The notes beneath the pieces were generated by a model, which was not told where the DNA came from, ran no database searches, and worked only from the letters and a program-made list of their open reading frames with translations. A DNA stretch of 64,000 nucleotides from Eutrophovita brisbanensis (GTDB taxonomy: Bacteria > Pseudomonadota > Gammaproteobacteria > Burkholderiales > Eutrophovitaceae), in the NCBI GenBank assembly GCA_038147395.1, contig JAYQTM010000001.1, forward strand, positions 1,984,001-2,048,000, in the 5' to 3' direction. Shown here piece by piece: positions 1 through 7,911 of this stretch. Every line of letters starts with the position of its first letter. Position 1 is the first letter of the stretch. The translations under genes and the position numbers were made by a program.

Positions 1-476
1 TACTTGATGTTGTGCGCGCCATACAATTCGTCGGCGAATTTAGATCCGTTTCCATAGTAATACCAAGCGAGAAATTCCGTTGGATTGGGTCCGAATGGAA
101 GCGCTGTGAATACACTAAACGTATTATTCACACCAGCGTAGTAGCCAGAGCTTGCCCAGGCCATCGCCACCGAACCTTTCGATGCAGCTGGAATCGCTTC
201 AAGGCCTGGAACCAAGGCATTGGGTTCAAAGAATTTCACTTCTAGTGAACCCCCTGATAGCGCCTTCACCGTGTCCGTCCATTCGATAGCACCATCGCCC
301 AGAATATCTAAAGACGATGGAAAAGCGCTTGCCATTTTTAGGGTCACCTTCTCCGCCGGTGCCGCCGTTGACGTGTCAGACGCACCAGACGATGGCGCAT
401 CACTGCCGCCACCACATGCAGTTAACAACATCGACCCAAAAATTCCCGCAATAAGCGAGACATGATATTTCTTCAT
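1..476 (-). CDS. TRAP transporter solute-binding lipoprotein (DctP family), 3' part outside the window
   Basis: This is the N-terminal 158 residues of an extracytoplasmic solute receptor for a TRAP transporter; the rest lies beyond position 1. A lipoprotein signal ends in LLTAC (Cys21) followed by a Gly/Ser linker. The mature part begins KVTLKMASAFP and continues with the FFEPNALVPGLEAIPAASKGS stretch, which aligns without gaps to the neighbouring complete gene at 574-1674. The start has a strong AGGAGGAG site seven bases upstream. It lies just downstream of its paralogue on the same strand, separated by a strong hairpin. TRAP receptors usually bind carboxylates or keto acids; no DctQ/DctM membrane gene is visible here, so the substrate is unknown. 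Confidence 0.85.
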   Translation of the reverse strand, partial: MKKYHVSLIAGIFGSMLLTACGGGSDAPSSGASDTSTAAPAEKVTLKMASAFPSSLDILGDGAIEWTDTVKALSGGSLEVKFFEPNALVPGLEAIPAASKGSVAMAWASSGYYAGVNNTFSVFTALPFGPNPTEFLAWYYYGNGSKFADELYGAHNIK

Positions 477-530
477 ACACTCCTCCTGATATGGCCTGTT
501 ACGTGACAGGCCTTTATTCTTAAGTTTTAA

Positions 531-567
531 GATCAGCCGGAGGCCATTATATGTCCTCCGGCTGATC
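531..567 (-). terminator. Strong hairpin between the two dctP paralogues
   Basis: A perfect 13-bp inverted repeat (531-543 against 555-567, 11-nt loop) starts seven bases after the stop codon of the upstream dctP-like gene. The T-run that should follow on the minus strand is weak (TTAAAACTT). It may act as an imperfect terminator, or as an mRNA-stabilising hairpin giving different expression of the two receptors. Confidence 0.6.
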
Positions 568-573
568 AGAATG

Positions 574-1674
574 CTATTTCTTCATGTATCCGTTTTCACC
601 CCAGAGCTTGTATTCATCTCTGAACTTCGAATAGGAATCATAGACTTTCTTGAAGTTTTCGTTCTTCGCTGACTCTTCAGCAACCACTTCTTCCCAAGCT
701 CCTCGATAGGCAGAGAGGATCTCATCGGGCCAGTAGTGAATTTGAACGCCATGCTTGTCAACCATTCGTTGCATCGCTGGCGCTTGCGTTGCCTCACCTT
801 CAGCAATCATCTCCTTGAGAATGTATCCACAGGTCACCTCGACCAATTTCTGATGGTACGGCGACAGTGAATTCCAAACATCCTGATTGAAGAACAAGTG
901 ACCTAGCGCGGTGGCTTGATGCCATCCAGGAAAGTAGTAATGTTTTGCCACCTGATAAAAACCAAAACTTTCATCCGCAGACGGCGTTGAAAACTCAGTC
1001 GCATCGATTGTACCCAGCTGCAAGGCCTGGAATATATCGCCAGGTGCAAGCAATTGAGTTGCAACACCAAGTTTGTCCATCACTTTGGCACCAAGGCCGA
1101 AGAAACGCATCTTCATCCCTTTGAGGTCATCAACGCTCTTAATTTCCTCTCTAAACCAACCAGATGCCTCTGGTGGCGTAATGAAACACGGAATCGCTTT
1201 GATGTTGTGAGCACCATACATTTCATCTGCTAGCTCATTACCACCACCGTACTGCAACCATGCGATCAACTCGTCCGCAGCTGCGCCAAAGGGTACTGAA
1301 GTGAAAAAGCTGAACGCAAGATCGGTACCCGCATAAAACCCAGATGTCGACCAAGCCACATCAATTGAGCCTTTGGAAGCTGCCGGAATGGCTTCAAGTC
1401 CGGGAACTAAAGCACCAGGCTCAAAGAATTTGAATTCCAATGTGCCAGCTGAGACTTCTTTAATCGTCTCACTGAAGCGGACTCCATTCGTGCCAATGAG
1501 CTGGAGTGAGGCCGGGAACGCGCTAGCCATCTTTAGCGTCACTTTCTCTTGAACCTTAGAGGATTCGCCTCCGGCTGAACCTGTGGCCGCTGGGTCTTCA
1601 CCACCGCCACAGCCAGCCAAAAGAATCGCGGCCAACACAGCTCCGAAATAACTACCAAATAAACGTTTTTGCAT
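574..1674 (-). CDS. TRAP transporter solute-binding lipoprotein (DctP family)
   Basis: Complete 366-residue periplasmic receptor for a TRAP (tripartite ATP-independent) importer. The signal peptide ends in LLAGC, so Cys22 should be lipidated, and a Gly/Ser-rich linker follows. The body has typical DctP features: KVTLKMASAFP at the first beta strand, a central VDDLKGMKMRFFG segment (in this family an arginine here binds the substrate carboxylate) and DIFQALQLGTIDATEFSTP. FYQVAKHYYFPGWHQ is characteristic of the mannitol/chloroaromatic-like subgroup. It is paralogous to the partial gene at 1-476, so this is a tandem duplication. Membrane subunits are not in the window. Being a lipoprotein is a minor departure from the usual soluble DctP. 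Confidence 0.9.
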   Translation of the reverse strand: MQKRLFGSYFGAVLAAILLAGCGGGEDPAATGSAGGESSKVQEKVTLKMASAFPASLQLIGTNGVRFSETIKEVSAGTLEFKFFEPGALVPGLEAIPAASKGSIDVAWSTSGFYAGTDLAFSFFTSVPFGAAADELIAWLQYGGGNELADEMYGAHNIKAIPCFITPPEASGWFREEIKSVDDLKGMKMRFFGLGAKVMDKLGVATQLLAPGDIFQALQLGTIDATEFSTPSADESFGFYQVAKHYYFPGWHQATALGHLFFNQDVWNSLSPYHQKLVEVTCGYILKEMIAEGEATQAPAMQRMVDKHGVQIHYWPDEILSAYRGAWEEVVAEESAKNENFKKVYDSYSKFRDEYKLWGENGYMKK

Positions 1675-1834
1675 GAAAATTTCCCTTCTTATTCGACCTC
1701 ATCGATTTGTTGCAGCACCATGCCAGGTCACGCGACTGCTCGATTGAAAATCACAATTTCACCTTATCGATCAACTCTAGCATAGAACGAAACACGAAAT
1801 CGATCACCCCACCCGCCTTTCTCAAAGGCTCAGC

Positions 1835-2992
1835 CTATCGAAATGCCCTGAAAAATTGCCTGATATCGGCAACTAAAGCCTCTGGTTGCTCTAGGGCAGC
1901 AAAATGCCCGCCACGATCACACTTCGTCCAACTTCTGATATCAGAATAAAAGAGACTCGCGATAGACGGTGGTGGAGAGAGTATTTCTCTGGGAAACTCA
2001 ATGTAGCCCGTGGGAACATCCACCGTTTTCCCCTCCGGAATCGGCCACGGATTCCTCATCCTAGAATAGTAGGGCCAAAAGGAGGACCCGATTGATCCCG
2101 TTATCCAGTAAAGCATGATGTCGGTAATCATCGTATCGCGGCCAAAATAACCGTCAAGGTCCCCCCTGTGGTCAGTCCAAGTATGAAATTTTTCCACTAA
2201 CCAAGCAGCCAGACCTATCGGTGAATCAGTTAAGCCAAAAGCTAATGTTTGTGGCTTGGTCCCTTGTATCCACTGATACCCTGTTTCCTCCTTAATGAAA
2301 TTATTTAATTGAGCTAAGAAAGCTTGCTCTTCCGGTGTGGGATTAACCATCATGCTCGGATCGCGGCGAACCGCGAGCAAATTAAGGTGGATGGCTTTGA
2401 CAATCTCAGGGTAAACAAAACCCAAACGACTGGTGACAAACGCGCCCCAATCCCCGCCTTGTGCGACAAACGATTGAAATCCGAGTACTTGAGTCATTAG
2501 CTCGGCAAACGCATCAGCAATCTCCTCAACCGCGAATCGCCGCTGACCTGGTTTGAACGAAAAGATGTAGCCTGGCAACGAGGGGGCGATAACGGTAAAC
2601 GAATCAGCGGCATCCCCACCATATGACTCTGGATCGGTGAGCATCGGTAGGATTTTGTGAAATTCATAGACGGATCCAGGCCAACCATGCGAAAGCAACA
2701 ATGGAGTCGGGTTCTCCCCCTTCCCCTCCTCGTAAATGAAATGTAGGTCGATACCGGCGACTTTAGCCGTGTATTGATTAAAACTATTGATCACCGATTC
2801 ATGAGCTCTCCAATCATAGTCGTTCGCCCAATACTCGCAAAATGACTTCAAGTACGATAAATCAGCGCCGTATTTCCATTGATTGTTCGGAATCTCATCT
2901 GGCCAACGGGTCATCTTCAAGCGTTGGTTGAGATCAATTAGCACCGAGTCTGGCACGTTGAGAGAAAAAGGCGATAGCGTTTCAAGTGGCAT
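1835..2992 (-). CDS. Epoxide-hydrolase family alpha/beta hydrolase (microsomal type)
   Basis: A 385-residue protein with an N-terminal epoxide-hydrolase cap domain (roughly residues 1-110; PDEI..NQW and YLKSFCEYW are typical) followed by an alpha/beta-hydrolase core. HGWPGS (102-107) forms the oxyanion region, GGDWG puts the nucleophile at Asp181, and GGHFAALEQPE supplies the catalytic His363. Family members open epoxides to diols in the cytoplasm. The natural substrate cannot be told from sequence; epoxides from terpenoids or aromatics are possibilities. The start is preceded by AGGA and lies in a 178-bp gap that probably holds its own promoter. Confidence 0.85.
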   Translation of the reverse strand: MPLETLSPFSLNVPDSVLIDLNQRLKMTRWPDEIPNNQWKYGADLSYLKSFCEYWANDYDWRAHESVINSFNQYTAKVAGIDLHFIYEEGKGENPTPLLLSHGWPGSVYEFHKILPMLTDPESYGGDAADSFTVIAPSLPGYIFSFKPGQRRFAVEEIADAFAELMTQVLGFQSFVAQGGDWGAFVTSRLGFVYPEIVKAIHLNLLAVRRDPSMMVNPTPEEQAFLAQLNNFIKEETGYQWIQGTKPQTLAFGLTDSPIGLAAWLVEKFHTWTDHRGDLDGYFGRDTMITDIMLYWITGSIGSSFWPYYSRMRNPWPIPEGKTVDVPTGYIEFPREILSPPPSIASLFYSDIRSWTKCDRGGHFAALEQPEALVADIRQFFRAFR

Positions 2993-3170
2993 GTGTGATC
3001 CTAAGTTTTTGACTTATTGGAAATAACGATGAGATCCAGCAGCTGTTGGAAGCAGGATCGTGTCACTTATTATCCGAGATTACAGGCTAAAAATGAAATG
3101 CCGTAGAGAATTCGTGAATCTACGAATATTCGTCAGAACGAAAGCTATGGCCAGGGAGAACGCTCGGGTA

Positions 3171-3755
3171 TTAGCCCTGAGTATCACTGTCACAGGTCTC
3201 GCTAGACGCGTAACCGACTCGTTTCAGACTGCCGACCATTTCTAAAAAACGCTTCTGGACCGCATATGCTTCTCTCTCGCGTCGATGATAGCGCTCACAA
3301 GCAATCGCATTCCTCAACTCTCCATTGTGATCCTGAACGAAATGAACCAGCTCGTGGAGCAAGATTGAACGAGCAAACACGTTCCTCTCAGGATCAAGCG
3401 AATGAGACAACACAATGCCCTCAGAGGCACGATAGAAGGCTTGAGCATCACATGGCCGTCCGCATGCGAGCTTCGCGACCTCATCTTGAGGCTTTTTGAC
3501 CACTACGGGTCGTTCAGACGGAATACGGTACTTCGTCATCTGATCAATGGCGAGCATTAAGTCACGGACTAAGGTGTCCATAGGAATGAAGTCGCTTCCC
3601 CCCAGAAGACGACTTAAATCCCTTTGCGAATCCCCCACATAGTTTTGGTAGCCAGCAGTACCCGCAGGACTGTCCGAGTTTGCTGCGACGGTGCACACGC
3701 CCAATAACATCGAGGCCGCAATCAAAGTCCGGACCAACATGTTTACGATTTGCAT
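3171..3755 (-). CDS. Exported protein with HExxH motif (DUF6647-like)
   Basis: A hypothetical secreted protein of about 194 residues. From the chosen start (Met at 3755) there is a signal peptide with hydrophobic core LIAASMLLGVCTVAA. The mature part contains HELVH (His134, His138) followed by a conserved-looking EAYAVQ helix whose Glu162 could be the third zinc ligand, so the fold resembles a minimal gluzincin-type metallopeptidase. In such DUF families catalysis is unproven. Met codons at 3767 and 3812 are alternative starts, but the latter adds residues before the signal peptide and would overlap the upstream Sel1 gene by 23 bp. No clear ribosome site distinguishes the starts. Confidence 0.65.
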   Translation of the reverse strand: MQIVNMLVRTLIAASMLLGVCTVAANSDSPAGTAGYQNYVGDSQRDLSRLLGGSDFIPMDTLVRDLMLAIDQMTKYRIPSERPVVVKKPQDEVAKLACGRPCDAQAFYRASEGIVLSHSLDPERNVFARSILLHELVHFVQDHNGELRNAIACERYHRREREAYAVQKRFLEMVGSLKRVGYASSETCDSDTQG

Positions 3756-3789
3756 GCGTTGAAACATCTCAAAAAAAACAAGAGAACCT

Positions 3790-4671
3790 CTATATCCGCG
3801 ACTCTCCGTCATCCAACTTTTTCTCTGGCTCCGGTGGTGCGGTTAATTTTTGAAAATACTCAAAGCGTGCATCGGCGGTTTTTAATTCATCTTGCGTCAG
3901 GTTCATTCGAATCCTGCTGGCCTGCCTCTCTGAGGTTTGAACCGCTCCGACGTCTTGAGGATCGATGCGAACCAAAGCCGTCCTGTACCAAGCAAGGGCC
4001 TCAACGGGGTTCTTGCTCACACCCACACCATCTCGGTTCGCATCCGCTAGCGCGATCATCGAATAGGGATCGCCTAGTTCAGCGCCAGACTGGAACCATT
4101 CGATCGCAGCACTCTCGTCTCGCTCAACACCTCGACCACTTTGATAAAGCGCTCCAACATTGAAATAAGCCAGCGGATCGCCAGCGTCCGCAGCGGTTTT
4201 GTACCACGACATCGCCAGAATGTAATCTTGGTCGACTCCATCACCAGTCTCGTAGCAATCGCCCACAGAGTTCATTGCCCACGCATTTCCCGCAATCGCA
4301 GACTTCAACCAAAGGTCAAACGCCTTTTTGATATCTTGTTCAACCCCCTGACCGTTCGCATACGCGAGGCCCAAGTTATTCATAGCAAGTGGGTAACCCC
4401 GATCCACTGCGGCTGACCACCACTTGACCGCTTCCTCAAAGCTTTGTTTGCCGTCGTAACCAATCGCCCAGAGCAGCCCGACATTATTGATCGCTTTGAC
4501 GTCCCCCCTCTCGACCAGCATCCCCAAATTTTGAGGATCAAGCATCGCCTTGTTTTCCTCAATATTGGTAAAAGTCTTGTCCTCGCGATCCGAGTACTCA
4601 TATTGCTGAGCAACAGCGCCCAAGCTCAAACTCATCAAAACACTAACCGCAATACCCAGGATGTATCGCAT
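3790..4671 (-). CDS. Exported Sel1-like repeat protein
   Basis: A 293-residue periplasmic protein with signal peptide (RYILGIAVSVLMSLSLGAVAQQ) and about five or six Sel1-like TPR repeats of roughly 36 residues, recognised by A..W...A...G...A..N.G.LY..G.GV..D (for example AYANGQGVEQD, CYETGDGVDQD, LYQSGRGVERD). Such solenoids are protein-interaction scaffolds, often in envelope stress or assembly; no partner can be named. GAGGGGG lies at a proper distance from this ATG, while the Met two codons upstream (4677) is too close to it. It probably forms a two-gene unit with the HExxH protein that follows. Confidence 0.85.
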   Translation of the reverse strand: MRYILGIAVSVLMSLSLGAVAQQYEYSDREDKTFTNIEENKAMLDPQNLGMLVERGDVKAINNVGLLWAIGYDGKQSFEEAVKWWSAAVDRGYPLAMNNLGLAYANGQGVEQDIKKAFDLWLKSAIAGNAWAMNSVGDCYETGDGVDQDYILAMSWYKTAADAGDPLAYFNVGALYQSGRGVERDESAAIEWFQSGAELGDPYSMIALADANRDGVGVSKNPVEALAWYRTALVRIDPQDVGAVQTSERQASRIRMNLTQDELKTADARFEYFQKLTAPPEPEKKLDDGESRI

Positions 4672-4726
4672 TACCATTCCCCCTCAAAGATCATTCTTTA
4701 TTGAGGACCCGCGCAACGCCGCTACG

Positions 4727-5590
4727 CTATCCCCTGAAAAAGGGCACCACCTCTTCAAGCAAGAGCTCAGGAACTTCCTCTGGAATGAAATGCCCGCACG
4801 GTAAAGATTTACCAATCACATCGGTGGCTTTTTGTCGCCACGTTTCAAGCACATCAAACAAGCTGTCCATCTTGCCGAATTGACCCCAAAGGGTATAGAC
4901 AGGACATGAAAGTTTAGTTCCCAGGTCACGCTCGTCATCTTCAAAATCTACTGTCGCCGCTGCTCGATAATCCTCGAGGCCACATCGAATCGTTCCCGGC
5001 AACGTGAACGCCCTCAAGTATTCAGAGAATAGATCATCATCAATTGCTTCGGGACACCAGCTCAATGAACGGAACATGGTTTGAAGAAAAGGCTCGGCAC
5101 TATTTCTGATCATGATCTCTGGCAAATCCGGAGCTTGAAAGTAAAACCAATGCCAATAAGCAGCCGCCAACTCTCGACCTGTTTGGCTAAATACCGTGTG
5201 AGTGGGAACAATATCCAAAACAACGAGCTTTTGAACCTGATCCGAAAAATCCATCGCCAATCGGTGCGCCACTCGAGCACCTCGGTCATGCCCCATCACG
5301 CAATATTGACTGTGCCCCAGAGATAGCGCTAATTCAGAGATGTCGCGTGCCATCGTCTTCTTATCAAATCCCGACCTCGCCTTTTCAGAGTCGCCATAGC
5401 CGCGCAGATCCGGAACGATAAGTGAAAAATCTTTCATGAGTGTCGGCGTCATTTTGTGCCACATCTGTCCCGTTTGAGGATAGCCGTGGAGCAATACAAG
5501 AGCGGGGCCTTGCCCGCCAGTCCATACATTCAAACGTACACCATTGACGCGAACCGTTGAGCGGCTCATGCCAGTCATAAAGTCAGACAT
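4727..5590 (-). CDS. Alpha/beta hydrolase with haloacetate (fluoroacetate) dehalogenase signature
   Basis: A 287-residue soluble hydrolase. HGYPQT (35-40) gives the oxyanion loop, GHDRGAR (100-106) the nucleophile Asp102 with two arginines (103, 106), Asp126 the acid and His267 in CGHFIPEE the base. The halide pocket of fluoroacetate dehalogenases (His-Trp, a second Trp, and a Tyr) is matched by His147-Trp148, Trp178 and Tyr208, at nearly constant offset from the residue numbers I recall for the Rhodopseudomonas enzyme. Known members cleave the C-halogen bond of 2-haloacetates with water; some relatives are epoxide hydrolases. The assignment is by motif, so substrate remains inferred. Confidence 0.75.
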   Translation of the reverse strand: MSDFMTGMSRSTVRVNGVRLNVWTGGQGPALVLLHGYPQTGQMWHKMTPTLMKDFSLIVPDLRGYGDSEKARSGFDKKTMARDISELALSLGHSQYCVMGHDRGARVAHRLAMDFSDQVQKLVVLDIVPTHTVFSQTGRELAAAYWHWFYFQAPDLPEIMIRNSAEPFLQTMFRSLSWCPEAIDDDLFSEYLRAFTLPGTIRCGLEDYRAAATVDFEDDERDLGTKLSCPVYTLWGQFGKMDSLFDVLETWRQKATDVIGKSLPCGHFIPEEVPELLLEEVVPFFRG

Positions 5591-5647
5591 AAATTTATCT
5601 CTCTGTTAAGACGATTAAAAAATCAATTAAACGATCGTAGCGCTCGA

Positions 5648-6841
5648 TCAGCGTGTTAAAAACTCCTTAATTCGGCGCACACCCTCTTCCAAAACAGGCA
5701 CAGGCTTGGGATACGAGAAACGAACATGTTGCCTCGCTCGATAATCCCCAAAATCAAGACCAGGCGCAATCGCCACCCCACCGTGCTCAAGGAGTCGTTG
5801 CGAAAATTCAAAGCTGTCATCCGATAAATCACTCACATCCGCATAAATATAAATCGCCCCCATCGGGTCAACGGGAATTTTGAAGCCTAGCTCTCTCAAT
5901 CGAGGCAACAGATAATCACGTTGTTCTCGATATCGCGCCCGATTTGCCTCGCACTCACTGATTGAGGCTTCACTAAATGCAGCGATTGCGGCTTTCTGGG
6001 CAACATCCGAATTCGAGATGTACAGGTTCTGTGCCAACTTCTCAAAATCACTGACATAAGCATCAGGCAAGACAGCCCATCCCAACCTCCAGCCTGTCAT
6101 CGCGAAGTATTTAGAGAAGCTATTGATCACAAAAATATTGTCAGAAATTTCCAAAGACGTTGATGAATCACTCCCGTAGGTCAGTCCCTGGTAAATCTCA
6201 TCAACAATGAGCACGCCACCTCGCCGCTCGACAACGTCACTGATCTCTTTTAGCTGTGATTTTTCGATCAACGTGCCCGTAGGGTTCGATGGACTCGCAA
6301 TCATCACTCCAACAGTTCTATCATCCCAATTCGACTCAATCTGCTCTGCCGTGAGTTGATAATTCGTGTCAGGCCCAACCGGAATCAATTGTGAATTTCC
6401 TCCCATGGCGGTGACGAAATGTCGGTTACAAGGGTAACTCGGGTCAGGCATGAGAATCTTGTCTCCAGGAGAAATGATCACACCCATACAAAGCAGTAAT
6501 GCCCCCGAAGCACCGCTCGTGATCGCCACGCGATTTGGGCTCAACTCAAGACCGTAGTTTGATGCATACCATCGAGATACAGCAGCCCTGAGTTCATCAG
6601 TCCCTAGTGAGGGAGAGTATTTCATTTGGGTGGCCCGCAACGCGTCAACGCCGGCTTCGATAATGGGTTTGGGTGTGCTGAAATCTGGCTCACCAACTGC
6701 GAGATTCACAATATCTTTGCCCTGGCTTTGGAGCTCCATCGCTCGGGTAATCACCCGCACAACGTGAAAAGGTTCAATGTTGGCGAGTCTCTCTGCCTTC
6801 ACCAATGCGGCACTTTTAAGTGAGATATCAGATTGATTCAT
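5648..6841 (-). CDS. Class I/II PLP-dependent aminotransferase
   Basis: A 397-residue fold-type I aminotransferase of the aspartate-aminotransferase superfamily. Visible motifs are NLAVGEPDF (47-54), the SPSNPTG loop (183-189), VDEIYQGL (213-220) and SFSKYFAMTGWRLGW, in which Lys244 would form the Schiff base with PLP, and a C-terminal VRFSYP containing the carboxylate-binding arginine. This start was preferred to the upstream TTG/ATG options (to 6892) because it matches the usual family N-terminus and leaves room for the divergent promoter of the reductase gene at 6934. Amino donor and acceptor cannot be deduced; aromatic or branched-chain amino acids and alanine are all possible. Confidence 0.88.
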   Translation of the reverse strand: MNQSDISLKSAALVKAERLANIEPFHVVRVITRAMELQSQGKDIVNLAVGEPDFSTPKPIIEAGVDALRATQMKYSPSLGTDELRAAVSRWYASNYGLELSPNRVAITSGASGALLLCMGVIISPGDKILMPDPSYPCNRHFVTAMGGNSQLIPVGPDTNYQLTAEQIESNWDDRTVGVMIASPSNPTGTLIEKSQLKEISDVVERRGGVLIVDEIYQGLTYGSDSSTSLEISDNIFVINSFSKYFAMTGWRLGWAVLPDAYVSDFEKLAQNLYISNSDVAQKAAIAAFSEASISECEANRARYREQRDYLLPRLRELGFKIPVDPMGAIYIYADVSDLSDDSFEFSQRLLEHGGVAIAPGLDFGDYRARQHVRFSYPKPVPVLEEGVRRIKEFLTR

Positions 6842-6933
6842 TATTCGGTAAAGTAAAAGTAAGTGTGCAATTGTATCTCTCAGAAATCGCACGCCCGAGA
6901 GAACGATGCGTCAACGACTCAAGAGGATCACAC

Positions 6934-7869
6934 ATGAGAATAGCAATTATTGGAACTGGTGGTGTTGGTGGATATTTTGGTGCGCGTTTACATGATGCAG
7001 GCGAGGATGTCACCTTCATCGCTCGAGGTGCTCATTTAGAAGCAATTGAGAAGAATGGATTACAAATCTTTTCAGCGCTCGGGGATACGTGTATCAAAAA
7101 CGCCACGTTCACGGATAACCCTGAAAGCATTGCGCCCGTGGATATCGTGATCATCGCTGTGAAATTATGGGCAACTGAAGAGGCAATTTTGGCAGCTAAA
7201 CCGTTGCTTGGAGATAAAACGGGAATCATCTCGTTACAAAATGGCATTCTTGCTGAGGAAATATTGCAAAACGTCTATGGTCTGCAACACGCCATGGGAG
7301 GGGTCTCCAATATTGCGGCACTGATTGAGTCGCCCGGCGTCATCCGACATAACGGCACCATGGCGAGTCTCTACTTTGGGGAACTAGACGCCTCGAACTC
7401 AGCACGAGTTTCAGATTTTTACGATGCGTGCGAAAGAGCCAACATCAATGCTCAGATTCCAGACGACATTAATGTCTCAATTTGGGAGAAATTCATTCGT
7501 CTCGTCACCATGTCATCGATGACTGCACTTTGCCGAATGCCAATAGGACCGATCAGATCAACACCCGAAACGCGCGACATGCTCAGCCAGGTGCTGTCTG
7601 AAGTGATCGCCGTTGCAACATCAAAAGGTATGCAGTTTGCGCCGAATGTCATTGATGAACAGATGAAAATTATCGATGGTTATCCCCCGACCATGGTGGC
7701 ATCGATGTGTGGTGACCTGCGACGAGGATATCGACTAGAGCTGCCGTGGCTCGCAGGCACCGTCAGCAAACTTGGAAAGCAGCTTAATATCCCCACCCCC
7801 ACGCTTGATTTTGTCTACGCGTCACTCAAACTATATGAAAATGGCAGACCAGACGAAGCGCAAATTTAA
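6934..7869 (+). CDS. Ketopantoate reductase family protein (2-dehydropantoate 2-reductase-like)
   Basis: A 311-residue NAD(P)H-dependent reductase of the ApbA/PanE family. The N-terminal Rossmann motif GTGGVGGYFGARL starts at residue 7, the second domain carries LQNG (101-104) and the catalytic Lys186 in SIWEKFIRL, and the C-terminus has the LELPWLAGTV segment typical of the family. AAGAGGA eight bases upstream fixes the start at this ATG. PanE makes pantoate for CoA synthesis, but many paralogues reduce other 2-ketoacids. Here it lies beside racemase-like and D-lactate-dehydrogenase-like genes, so a role in 2-hydroxyacid metabolism is as likely as pantothenate synthesis. Confidence 0.85.
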   Translation: MRIAIIGTGGVGGYFGARLHDAGEDVTFIARGAHLEAIEKNGLQIFSALGDTCIKNATFTDNPESIAPVDIVIIAVKLWATEEAILAAKPLLGDKTGIISLQNGILAEEILQNVYGLQHAMGGVSNIAALIESPGVIRHNGTMASLYFGELDASNSARVSDFYDACERANINAQIPDDINVSIWEKFIRLVTMSSMTALCRMPIGPIRSTPETRDMLSQVLSEVIAVATSKGMQFAPNVIDEQMKIIDGYPPTMVASMCGDLRRGYRLELPWLAGTVSKLGKQLNIPTPTLDFVYASLKLYENGRPDEAQI

Positions 7870-7911
7870 TATCCATTCGGCAATCCACAAACATTAATCA
7901 CTGGAATATTC

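Noticed and set aside
493..512. Inverted repeat GGCCTGT-ACAGGCC upstream of the partial dctP gene
   Set aside because: It is a short 7-bp stem in the leader of the gene on the minus strand; no T-run follows in the direction of transcription and no function is indicated.
1815..1829. GCCTTT-CTC-AAAGGC hairpin just after the epoxide hydrolase gene
   Set aside because: Only six pairs with three-base loop and no T-run on the minus strand, so a terminator call is not supported.
3036..3049. Near-palindrome CCAGCAGCTGTTGG in the epoxide hydrolase upstream region
   Set aside because: One imperfect copy only; a 14-base palindrome of this kind can occur by chance.
4681..4705. CCTCAA...TTGAGG stem between the dehalogenase-like and Sel1 genes
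   Set aside because: The stem includes the ribosome-binding site of the Sel1 gene but is imperfect and short; regulation by it is speculation.
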